This document shows positions 24,985-32,340 of a stretch of DNA of 35,599 nucleotides, piece by piece. A program made the position numbers and the translations under genes. Within the stretch, counting starts at the first letter, position 1; every line of letters begins with the position of its first letter. Under the pieces are notes generated by a model. The model did not search any database. It saw only the letters and a list, made by a program, of their open reading frames with translations, and was not told where the DNA came from. Origin of the DNA: CBIFVZ01 sp966185765 (GTDB lineage: Bacteria; Pseudomonadota; Gammaproteobacteria; Enterobacterales; Enterobacteriaceae); assembly GCA_966185765.1 (NCBI GenBank), contig CBIFVZ010000040.1, forward strand, positions 1-35,599, given 5' to 3'.

Positions 24985-25733
24985 GCCGGGCGTTTGAGGG
25001 ACAAACCGTATGGGTGACCGGGGCCGGGCGCGGCATTGGTTACCAGACCGCGCTGGCATTTCATGAGGCCGGTGCGCGGGTGATAGGTTTTGATCTGGCC
25101 TTTGGTCAGGAAAATTACCCGTTTGCCACTGAAGTGGTGGACGTTGCCAGTGCGGAGCAGGTGAGTGCCGTGTGCCAGCGTCTTTTAAAAGACACCGCAC
25201 GCCTGGACGTGCTGGTGAATGCCGCAGGTATTTTGCGCATGGGCGCGACCGATGAGCTTACGCTACGCGACTGGCAGGACACCTTTGCCGTTAACGTTGG
25301 CGGCGCGTTTAACTTTTTCCGTGCCACTATGGCGCAGTTCCGTGCCCAGAAAGGCGGGGCGCTGGTGACGGTGGCGTCAGACGCCGCCCATACGCCGCGC
25401 ATTGGTATGTCGGCCTACGGTGCCTCCAAAGCGGCGCTGAAAAGCCTGGCGCTGACCGTGGCGCTGGAGCTGTCGGCGTACGGCGTGCGCGGCAATCTGG
25501 TGTCGCCGGGTTCTACCGATACTGATATGCAGCGCGGCATGTGGACTTCGCCGGATGCCGAAAGCGCACGTATTGCCGGTTACCCGCAGCAGTTCAAGCT
25601 GGGCATTCCGCTGGGGAAAATTGCTTGCCCGCAGGACATTGCCAGCACGGTGCTGTTCCTCGCTTCACCGCAAGCCAGCCACATCACGTTACAGGACATC
25701 GTGGTCGATGGCGGCTCGACGTTGGGGGCGTAA
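24981..25733 (+). CDS. entA: 2,3-dihydro-2,3-dihydroxybenzoate dehydrogenase EntA
   Basis: EntA oxidises dihydro-dihydroxybenzoate to 2,3-dihydroxybenzoate with NAD. It is a 250-residue short-chain dehydrogenase with the nucleotide motif TGAGRGIG at 13-20, NAAG at 80-83, and the catalytic Tyr146/Lys150 in YGASK. I chose ATG 24981 rather than an upstream in-frame ATG because it overlaps the entB stop and gives the length of E. coli EntA (248). entH begins one base after its stop. Confidence 0.97.
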   Translation: MSRAFEGQTVWVTGAGRGIGYQTALAFHEAGARVIGFDLAFGQENYPFATEVVDVASAEQVSAVCQRLLKDTARLDVLVNAAGILRMGATDELTLRDWQDTFAVNVGGAFNFFRATMAQFRAQKGGALVTVASDAAHTPRIGMSAYGASKAALKSLALTVALELSAYGVRGNLVSPGSTDTDMQRGMWTSPDAESARIAGYPQQFKLGIPLGKIACPQDIASTVLFLASPQASHITLQDIVVDGGSTLGA

Positions 25734-25734
25734 G

Positions 25735-26148
25735 ATGATCTGGAAACGCGAGATTACGCTCAATGAACTCAACCGCATGGCCGCTGACACGCTGGTCGGC
25801 CATCTGGGGATTGTCTTTACCCGCATTAACGACGACAGCCTTGAAGCACAAATGCCGGTAGATAGCCGCACGGTACAGCCATTTGGTCTGCTGCACGGTG
25901 GCGCCTCAGCGGCGTTGGCCGAAACAATGGGTTCAATGGCGGGTTTTCTGACAAGCCGGGAGGGGCAGAGCGTGGTAGGCACCGAAGTCAGTGCCACACA
26001 CCACCGCGCCGTTGCCCACGGACCGGTGCGCGGCGTGTGTACACCGCTGCACATAAGCCGCAGTTCCCAGTGCTGGGAAATTGCCATTTATGATGCCAGC
26101 GGCAAGCGTTGCTGCACCAGCCGCCTGAGTACCGCTGTCATCGGCTGA
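25735..26148 (+). CDS. entH: Proofreading thioesterase EntH
   Basis: EntH (YbdB) is a hotdog-fold thioesterase that removes wrong acyl groups from the EntB carrier domain. The 137-residue protein has the PFGLLHGGASAALAETMGSMAG helix with His54 and Glu63, the family's key glutamate, and the same length as the E. coli protein. The ATG at 25735 follows the entA stop by one base; the open frame upstream of it is inside entA. It is the last gene of the operon, before a strong terminator. Confidence 0.95.
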   Translation: MIWKREITLNELNRMAADTLVGHLGIVFTRINDDSLEAQMPVDSRTVQPFGLLHGGASAALAETMGSMAGFLTSREGQSVVGTEVSATHHRAVAHGPVRGVCTPLHISRSSQCWEIAIYDASGKRCCTSRLSTAVIG

Positions 26149-26181
26149 ACATTAATAACACCGCGATCAAATACCTCACTT

Positions 26182-26210
26182 GCCCTGCCTTTTTGGTGGG
26201 GCTTTTTTTT
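26182..26210 (+). terminator. Terminator of entCEBAH
   Basis: Stem GCCCTGCC/GGTGGGGC (two G-T pairs) with a TTTTT loop is followed by eight T. It lies 33 bases after the entH stop. The remaining bases to 26400 are AT-rich and presumably hold the cstA promoter. Confidence 0.85.
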
Positions 26211-26400
26211 GCATGTCATGACACCCGCCTGGGGTTGTCGCCATGTCGCCATGCTAGCAGAGTGATCCTGTTAACAATGCTGTGTAAATGATCGGTTTAA
26301 ATGTTGTTTTGCACAACTGCTGACTTGTTAAATCACCGGGCATAAACCAGAAATAAATTGACACACTCTTTACTCTACACACTCAGATGGATTTATAACG

Positions 26401-28506
26401 ATGAATAATCCGGGGAAATACCTGATATGGGTTGCGCTCTCACTGCTCGGTGCGTTTGCGCTGGGCTATATAGCGCTAAACCGAGGCGAGCAGATAAATG
26501 CGCTGTGGATAGTGGTGGCTGCGGTGTGCGTCTATTTGATTGCCTACCGTTTCTATGGACGCTATATCGCAAACCGTGTGTTGCAAGTCGACAGTACACG
26601 TATGACGCCAGCCGTGCGTCACAATGACGGTCTGGACTATGTCCCAACCGACAAGAAAGTGTTGTTCGGTCACCATTTTGCGGCTATTGCCGGGGCCGGG
26701 CCGCTGGTGGGACCGGTGCTGGCCGCCCAGATGGGCTACCTGCCAGGCATGATTTGGATTCTGGCGGGCGTCGTGCTCGCCGGGGCGGTACAGGATTTTA
26801 TGGTGCTGTTTGTTTCCACGCGCCGCGATGGTCGCTCGCTTGGTGAGCTGGTGAAAGAAGAGATGGGCAATACCGCAGGCGTTATCGCGCTGGTGGCCTG
26901 TTTTATGATAATGGTCATTATCCTCGCGGTGCTGGCGATGATTGTGGTCAAAGCGCTGACCCACAGCCCGTGGGGTACTTATACTGTGGCGTTTACCATT
27001 CCGCTGGCCATTTTTATGGGCATTTATACCCGCTATATTCGCCCGGGTCGCATTGGTGAAGTGTCAATTATTGGCCTGGTCCTGCTGGTGTTTGCCATTA
27101 TCTCCGGCGGCTGGGTGGCGGAAAGCCCGACCTGGGCGCCGTATTTTGACTTTACCGGTGTACAGTTGACCTGGATGCTGGTGGGTTACGGTTTTGTTGC
27201 CGCCGTGCTCCCGGTATGGCTGCTGCTGGCACCCCGTGACTACCTCTCTACTTTCCTGAAAATTGGCACCATTGTTGGGCTGGCGATCGGCATTCTGATC
27301 ATGCGCCCCACGCTGACCATGCCTGCGCTGACCCAGTTTGTTGACGGCACTGGCCCGGTGTGGAGCGGCGGCCTGTTTCCTTTTTTGTTTATTACCATTG
27401 CCTGCGGTGCGGTGTCGGGCTTCCACGCACTGATTGCCTCTGGCACCACGCCAAAAATGCTGGCTAATGAAAATCAGGCTTGCCTGATTGGTTACGGCGG
27501 CATGCTGATGGAGTCGTTTGTGGCGATTATGGCGCTGGTGGCCGCCTGCGTTATCGACCCGGGCGTTTACTTTGCCATGAACAGCCCGATGGCCGTGCTG
27601 GCTCCCGCCGGAACGACTGATGTAGTGGCATCTGCCGCGCAGGTGGTAAGCGGCTGGGGCTTCCAGATTACGCCGGATGTCCTGACGCGTATTGCTGATG
27701 AGGTCGGTGAGCAGAGCATTATTTCCCGCGCCGGTGGTGCACCGACGCTTGCGGTGGGAATGGCCTATATCCTGCACGGCGCGCTGGGTGGCCTGATGGA
27801 TGTGTCGTTCTGGTATCACTTCGCTATCTTGTTTGAGGCGCTGTTTATCCTCACGGCCGTGGATGCGGGTACACGCGCTGCCCGCTTTATGCTTCAGGAT
27901 CTGCTGGGCGTGGTCGCGCCGTCGATGAAGCGCACCGACTCACTGCCCGCTAACCTGCTTGCCACAGCGCTGTGCGTGCTGGCCTGGGGATACTTCCTTC
28001 ATCAGGGCGTGGTTGATCCGCTGGGTGGCATCAATACGCTGTGGCCGCTGTTTGGTATCGCGAACCAGATGCTGGCAGGTATGGCGCTGATGCTGTGTGC
28101 GGTGGTGTTGTTTAAGATGAAGCGTCAGCGCTATGCGTGGGTGGCACTGGTGCCAACGGCATGGTTGCTGGTATGTACGCTTACCGCAGGCTGGCAAAAA
28201 GCGTTCAGCCCGGACACAAAAGTCGGTTTCCTGGCAATCGCGAATAAGTTTCAGGCGATGATAGACAGCGGTACTATTCCGGCGCAGTACACCGAGTCGC
28301 AGCTTGCGCAGCTGGTGTTCAATAACCGCCTCGACGCCGGGCTGACCATCTTCTTTATGGTGGTTGTGGTGATGCTGGCGCTGTTTTCGCTTAAAACCGC
28401 GCTTGCGGCACTGCGCAACCCGCAGCCGAGCGCCAAAGAAACGCCGTATCAGCCAATGCCCGAAAACCTTGAGCAGATTGTTGCCGAGGCCAAAAACGCG
28501 CACTGA
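26401..28506 (+). CDS. cstA: Carbon starvation protein CstA
   Basis: CstA is a large inner-membrane transporter of the CstA/BtsT family, linked to peptide and pyruvate uptake during carbon starvation. The 701-residue product is the same length as E. coli CstA, with many predicted helices. It has the family segments VLFGHHFAAIAGAGPLVGP, AAQMGYLPGMIWILAGVVLAG, VSGFHALIASGTTPKM, and a central AVDAGTRAARFMLQD. E. coli cstA depends on CRP; I did not find a convincing CRP site here. It is followed on the same strand by ybdD and a COG0523 GTPase, with a large inverted repeat in the gap. Confidence 0.95.
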   Translation: MNNPGKYLIWVALSLLGAFALGYIALNRGEQINALWIVVAAVCVYLIAYRFYGRYIANRVLQVDSTRMTPAVRHNDGLDYVPTDKKVLFGHHFAAIAGAGPLVGPVLAAQMGYLPGMIWILAGVVLAGAVQDFMVLFVSTRRDGRSLGELVKEEMGNTAGVIALVACFMIMVIILAVLAMIVVKALTHSPWGTYTVAFTIPLAIFMGIYTRYIRPGRIGEVSIIGLVLLVFAIISGGWVAESPTWAPYFDFTGVQLTWMLVGYGFVAAVLPVWLLLAPRDYLSTFLKIGTIVGLAIGILIMRPTLTMPALTQFVDGTGPVWSGGLFPFLFITIACGAVSGFHALIASGTTPKMLANENQACLIGYGGMLMESFVAIMALVAACVIDPGVYFAMNSPMAVLAPAGTTDVVASAAQVVSGWGFQITPDVLTRIADEVGEQSIISRAGGAPTLAVGMAYILHGALGGLMDVSFWYHFAILFEALFILTAVDAGTRAARFMLQDLLGVVAPSMKRTDSLPANLLATALCVLAWGYFLHQGVVDPLGGINTLWPLFGIANQMLAGMALMLCAVVLFKMKRQRYAWVALVPTAWLLVCTLTAGWQKAFSPDTKVGFLAIANKFQAMIDSGTIPAQYTESQLAQLVFNNRLDAGLTIFFMVVVVMLALFSLKTALAALRNPQPSAKETPYQPMPENLEQIVAEAKNAH

Positions 28507-28521
28507 CCCGGTTGCAAAAGC

Positions 28522-28705
28522 GCCTCCCGTATGGGAGGCTCTCAGATTGCTGACAAAGAAGGAAAAAACGTGGTTTTTCCTTCTTTGTGGTTAGCAGGCG
28601 AAAATCAATGAATTGATTTTCCTTATTTTTTTATTGGGTGTCATTCACCCTGTCTGAGACAGGGTGAGGTTTGTCATCAGTCTCAGAGCCTCCCGTATGG
28701 GAGGC
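28522..28705. repeat. Nested 184-base inverted repeat between cstA and ybdD
   Basis: The two ends (28522-28557 and 28670-28705) are complementary over 36 bases with 5 differences, three of which become G-U pairs in RNA. Each end also contains the same self-complementary 18-mer GCCTCCCGTATGGGAGGC. Inside are three more perfect hairpins: 14-base arms at 28554-28567/28574-28587, 9-base arms at 28600-28608/28613-28621, and 10-base arms at 28645-28654/28658-28667. The whole can fold as a long stem closing three hairpins, or as separate hairpins. It may be a small mobile palindromic element, or an RNA structure setting ybdD levels. Confidence 0.85.
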
Positions 28706-28732
28706 TCTTTGGGTGCTTTAAGGAGTAAGCTA

Positions 28733-28930
28733 ATGTTTGATACCCTCGCAAAAGCGGGCAAATACCTCGGCCAGGCCGCAAAGCTGATGGTCGGCGTGCC
28801 CGATTATGATAATTACGTTCAACATATGCGCCTGACCCACCCGGAGCAGACGCCCATGACCTATGAAGAGTTCTTTCGCGATCGCCAGGACGCCCGTTAC
28901 GGCGGCAAAGGCGGCGCGCGCTGTTGTTAA
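28733..28930 (+). CDS. ybdD: YbdD/YjiX family small protein
   Basis: This 65-residue protein is nearly the same as E. coli YbdD: MFDTLAKAGKYLGQAAKLM, GVPDYDNYVQHMR, then PMTYEEFFRDRQDARYGGK and a C-terminal GGARCC. The family (DUF466) is nearly always coded next to a CstA or BtsT transporter and is thought to assist it; the detail is not settled. I chose ATG 28733, preceded by AAGGAGTAAG, over an upstream in-frame ATG that would lie inside the inverted repeat. Confidence 0.95.
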   Translation: MFDTLAKAGKYLGQAAKLMVGVPDYDNYVQHMRLTHPEQTPMTYEEFFRDRQDARYGGKGGARCC

Positions 28931-28972
28931 GACTGGCCCGTCGTTTGGCTGGCTCAGCACAGGGAATCTGCC

Positions 28973-29998
28973 ATGAATGATGTTGTATCCGTCACGCTGC
29001 TGACCGGGTTTCTCGGCGCAGGTAAAACCACGTTAATTAATTACTTCCTCTCTCATCACGCCGACGCCTCGGTTGCCATCCTCGAAAACGAATTTGGTGC
29101 GGTGAATATTGACGGCGCACTGTTGCGCGAGGGTGAAAACGTCAATGTTGTGGAGCTGTCTAACGGCTGCGTATGTTGTAGCGTGCGTGGTGAGTTCACT
29201 GCCGCGTTGACAGAACTGCTCGACAAGCGCGAGCGCGGCGAAATGCGCTTTGAGCGCCTGATTGTTGAAACCACCGGCCTTGCCGACCCGGCACCGGTTA
29301 TCCAGACCTTCTTTGTTGAAGAGCGCCTGCGCGAGGCGCTGCGCCTGGACGCGGTGATTACGCTGGTTGACTGCCAGCACATCCAGCGCCAGCTTGACGA
29401 ACACCCGGTGGCGGCATCCCAGATTGGATTTGCCGACCGCATTCTGTTGACTAAGGCAGACTTATGCAGCGAGGAACAGCAGACCGAGGCGCTGGCGCGT
29501 ATTCACCGCATCAACAATAAGGCCGAGATTTTCCATATTACGTGCGGCGAATGCCCCGCAGACCTGTGGCTGGATATTGCGGCTTTTGAGATGAGCGATG
29601 GCAATGCGCTAAGCGAAGGCTTCCATATTATTCGCGCGCAGAGCGCGCAGCCGCAGCGCTTTATGCCGTTTCGCCAGGCGACTGACCAGATGCGTTCGTG
29701 GGATGATGCTATCCAGGCGCACGTGTTTGAAGCCGGACGGCTGGATCTCAAGAAGATTGGCGCGTTTATGGAAAGCTGCATCGAGCGTTTTGGCAACGAT
29801 ATGCTGCGCTACAAGGGCGTGCTGGCGATTGACGGTAACCCGCAGCGTCTGATTGTGCAGGGGGTGCATAAGGTTGTTGGATTTGATTATGGGGCTGAGT
29901 GGGGCGAGGGCGAGACGGTTTTGTCGAGGCTGGTGATTATTGGCCGGTATCTGCCGATTGAGGCGTTGCGCGAGGAGTTTGCCGCAGCGGCGGTGTAG
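28973..29998 (+). CDS. COG0523 G3E GTPase, YjiA-like metallochaperone
   Basis: The 341-residue protein has a P-loop GFLGAGKTT at 12-20, the metal-binding CVCC motif at 65-68 (GCVCCSV), an ETTGLADPAP switch, a TKAD guanine motif, and a C-terminal CobW_C domain with RYKGVLAIDG. This places it in the G3E family with YjiA and CobW, GTPases that insert or move metal ions such as zinc. In E. coli the btsT-yjiX-yjiA genes form a similar trio, but cstA-ybdD there lacks the GTPase. Here it follows ybdD by 42 bases, so a three-gene unit is likely. Confidence 0.88.
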   Translation: MNDVVSVTLLTGFLGAGKTTLINYFLSHHADASVAILENEFGAVNIDGALLREGENVNVVELSNGCVCCSVRGEFTAALTELLDKRERGEMRFERLIVETTGLADPAPVIQTFFVEERLREALRLDAVITLVDCQHIQRQLDEHPVAASQIGFADRILLTKADLCSEEQQTEALARIHRINNKAEIFHITCGECPADLWLDIAAFEMSDGNALSEGFHIIRAQSAQPQRFMPFRQATDQMRSWDDAIQAHVFEAGRLDLKKIGAFMESCIERFGNDMLRYKGVLAIDGNPQRLIVQGVHKVVGFDYGAEWGEGETVLSRLVIIGRYLPIEALREEFAAAAV

Positions 29999-30661
29999 TG
30001 GGACGTTGTGCTCACGTTTTTATGCTTTGGTGGTTTGGTTCGGTGGAATGTTCCGTTCACTATAAGTTCGGTGTAAACGCTGCATCACGGCGGTGAACGG
30101 AATAAGGGGCGCTCCCGCGCGGCCCTTAACAATCCCCGCGGCCCCGCAAGGAAATCGCCGCCCTCTGGACGGTGCGTTATTCGGCCCATCCCTGGGCCTC
30201 ACCCCTTCGGGGCCAACGCCCGAGGCGTTGTTCAACATTGCTCCAGGCGATGTTGTCAGCTTATCCCGCCTGGCTTATCGGGGGCGTAAGCTCGGTAACG
30301 TCCCTGTAAATCGCGCCTCAGGCCGCATCCATGCGGCCAGCCGTGAACGCTTCGCCGATTTCAGCGGGGTTCAACACCCCACACTGTGAGACTGTGCGCT
30401 GGAAGAGGAAATAACAGCGGTGCGTTTTGCTGTGAAACGTAATCGTTTTGTGACTTTCTGTTTTACTGGCTACCCAACTTCCCAATCTCCCAATCTCCCG
30501 GCGCGGCGTTAGCCCATTTATTCATCTTTATTTAGCTGGAAGCATCGGCTTTTGGGCGCGTTTTTGTTATTTGGCCGTCCATGCATCTTCATTGCTGCAC
30601 GGCTGCGCGATGATATAGTGGAGCACTATTCTATCGTTAACTCACGTACAAGGCCGTTTTT
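29999..30661. repeat. GC-rich, hairpin-dense intergenic element
   Basis: No confident gene. Several inverted repeats are packed in 30051-30390: TTCCGTTCAC at 30051-30060 with GTGAACGGAA at 30093-30102; CCCC TTC GGGG at 30202-30212; AACGCC CGA GGCGTT at 30215-30229; and GGCCGCAT CC ATGCGGCC at 30321-30338. A 98-codon open frame (30093-30389) has a Pro/Arg/Gly-rich product (SLGLTPSGPTPEALFNIAPGD) that faintly recalls short leader peptides in P4-type prophage regions; I do not call it a gene. The rest to 30661 is plain AT-richer sequence, presumably with the ybdL promoter. In E. coli the ybdH gene lies here; it is absent. Confidence 0.5.
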
Positions 30662-31822
30662 ATGAGTGACTTACCGCTTAAGCCGCAGAGCAAACTTCCG
30701 GCGCTGGGCACCACTATTTTTAGCCAGATGAGCGCGCTGGCGCAGGAGCATCGGGCGATTAATCTGTCTCAGGGCTTCCCCGATTTTGATGGTCCGACGT
30801 TTTTGCAACAACGACTGGCCTGGCATGTGGCACAGGGAGCGAATCAATATGCGCCCATGACCGGTGTGGCGGCACTGCGTGAGGCTATCGCGGATAAAAC
30901 GGCCGAGTTATACGGTTATCACCCGAACCCGGAAACCGACGTTACCGTGACCGCTGGTGCGACCGAGGCATTGTATGCGGCGATTACTGCACTGGTACGC
31001 CCGGGTGATGAAGTCATTTGCTTTGAGCCATGCTATGACAGCTACGCCCCGGCGGTGGCGTTATCAGGTGGTGTGATGAGGCGCATGGCGTTACAGCCGC
31101 CTGAATTTCGGGTTGACTGGGCGCAGTTTGCTGCACTGCTCAGTCCACGCACGCGACTGGTGATTCTTAATACACCGCATAACCCGACTGCCACGGTATG
31201 GGCGCAGGAAGACTTTGCGGCACTGTGGCAGGCGATAGCGGGGCAGGAAATCTACGTCCTGAGTGATGAGGTCTACGAGCACATCTGCTTTACGAAGGGC
31301 GGGCATGCCAGTGTACTGGCGCATCCGCAACTGCGCGAACGGGCGATTGCCGTCTCTTCCTTTGGCAAAACTTTCCATATGACGGGCTGGAAAGTGGGCT
31401 ACTGCGTTGCTCCTGCGCCACTGAGCGCCGAGGTGCGCAAGGTGCATCAATATCTGACGTTTTCTGTCAATACTCCGGCTCAACTGGCGCTGGCGGATAT
31501 GTTGCGCGCTGAACCGGAGCACTATCGGACATTGCCTGCATTTTACCGCGCACGCCGTGATCTGTTTGTGGAGGCGTTAAAACCGGGGCGTTTTAAACTG
31601 CTGGCGTGTGAAGGGACGTACTTTCTGCTGGCAGACTACAGCGCTATTTCAGCGCTTAACGATGTAGATTTCTGCCGCTGGCTCACGGCTGAAGTCGGCG
31701 TGGCGGCTATCCCGCTGTCAGTATTTTGTGAAGGGCCGTTCCCACACCGGCTGATTCGCCTGTGCTTTGCCAAGCAGCCAGAAACGCTGCTGGCAGCAGC
31801 ACAAAAGCTGGTGGCGTTATAG
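30662..31822 (+). CDS. ybdL: Methionine aminotransferase YbdL
   Basis: YbdL is a PLP-dependent class I/II aminotransferase that prefers methionine, with a fold like kynurenine aminotransferase. The 386-residue protein has SQGFPDFDGP, ANQYAPMTGV, TVTAGATEALYAA, NTPHNPTATVW, LSDEVYEHI with Asp202, and the PLP lysine Lys236 in SSFGKTFHMTGWK. It equals E. coli YbdL in length and layout. It lies alone on this strand and ends just before a bidirectional terminator shared with the convergent lipoprotein gene. Confidence 0.95.
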   Translation: MSDLPLKPQSKLPALGTTIFSQMSALAQEHRAINLSQGFPDFDGPTFLQQRLAWHVAQGANQYAPMTGVAALREAIADKTAELYGYHPNPETDVTVTAGATEALYAAITALVRPGDEVICFEPCYDSYAPAVALSGGVMRRMALQPPEFRVDWAQFAALLSPRTRLVILNTPHNPTATVWAQEDFAALWQAIAGQEIYVLSDEVYEHICFTKGGHASVLAHPQLRERAIAVSSFGKTFHMTGWKVGYCVAPAPLSAEVRKVHQYLTFSVNTPAQLALADMLRAEPEHYRTLPAFYRARRDLFVEALKPGRFKLLACEGTYFLLADYSAISALNDVDFCRWLTAEVGVAAIPLSVFCEGPFPHRLIRLCFAKQPETLLAAAQKLVAL

Positions 31823-31838
31823 GCACACATAAAAGCAA

Positions 31839-31859
31839 AGCCCGCGTCAGGCGCGGGCT
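31839..31859. terminator. Bidirectional terminator between ybdL and the lipoprotein gene
   Basis: Stem AGCCCGCG/CGCGGGCT with loop TCAGG. On the minus strand it is followed by TTTGCTTTTA, a fair T tract. It sits between two convergent genes. Confidence 0.8.
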
Positions 31860-31876
31860 GAAAGCGGTAGAAAAGG

Positions 31877-32221
31877 TTATTTTGTCTCCTGGCATTCCAT
31901 CGTCTTCTGTGTCTGAAGATTGCTCAATGTTCCGCTCTCATTTTTGGTCCACCATTCCCAGATGCCGCCAACGTATTTGGCTCCGCTTGCCGCAATCACG
32001 TTGACCATCATGATTTTCTGATTGTCGCCGGTTTCGACTATGGCGACGGCGTTGGGATCATTATTGAGATAGGTCACGGCTAATTTACCGCCGGAGCCGC
32101 AGTCATAGTTGGTATTGGTGGTTTGCGTCTGTCCATTACCGGGGATGCTGGTTGGGGTGTTGGCTGAATCACAACCTGCAACAAGCAGGCCAGCGGCACA
32201 TACCAGAAGTAGTCTGTTCAC
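31877..32221 (-). CDS. MliC-like lipoprotein (lysozyme inhibitor family)
   Basis: The 114-residue precursor has a lipoprotein signal with lipobox LVAGC (Cys17). A mature domain follows with YDCGSGGKLAVTYLN, then ASGAKYVGGIWEWWTK, and a C-terminal cysteine in MECQ. The DCG...L.V.Y.N start, the SGA.Y..G...W segment and the paired cysteines match the MliC/PliC family, which inhibits C-type lysozyme from the cell envelope. Homology is by eye. The start is GTG at 32221, preceded by GGAGGAAG. It lies between ybdL and araE, convergent with ybdL, and is not part of a clear operon. Confidence 0.75.
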   Translation of the reverse strand: MNRLLLVCAAGLLVAGCDSANTPTSIPGNGQTQTTNTNYDCGSGGKLAVTYLNNDPNAVAIVETGDNQKIMMVNVIAASGAKYVGGIWEWWTKNESGTLSNLQTQKTMECQETK

Positions 32222-32307
32222 GTTCTTCCTCCATACTGACGTTGTATTTTAAGGTTAGCAGAACAGCTCAGGAGTGCGTTGAACAGCGGGAGCGAGCAGA
32301 TAAAAAT

Positions 32308-32334
32308 GCCCCGCCTGCAACAGGCAAGCGGGGC
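32308..32334 (-). terminator. araE terminator
   Basis: Stem GCCCCGC/GCGGGGC, with an inner GCCTG/CAGGC part overlapping it, is followed on the minus strand by ATTTTTATC. It lies 7 bases beyond the araE stop. Confidence 0.85.
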
Positions 32335-32340
32335 CGGGCG

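Noticed and set aside
26284..26299. A possible CRP site upstream of cstA
   Set aside because: One weak half-site only; too poor to list although E. coli cstA is CRP-dependent.
27064..27819. A 251-codon open frame opposite cstA
   Set aside because: Shadow frame with His/Arg/Asn-rich product opposite a conserved gene.
30093..30389. A 98-codon open frame as a real gene
   Set aside because: Composition is driven by GC-rich inverted repeats, there is no clear ribosome site, and the reverse strand is also open.
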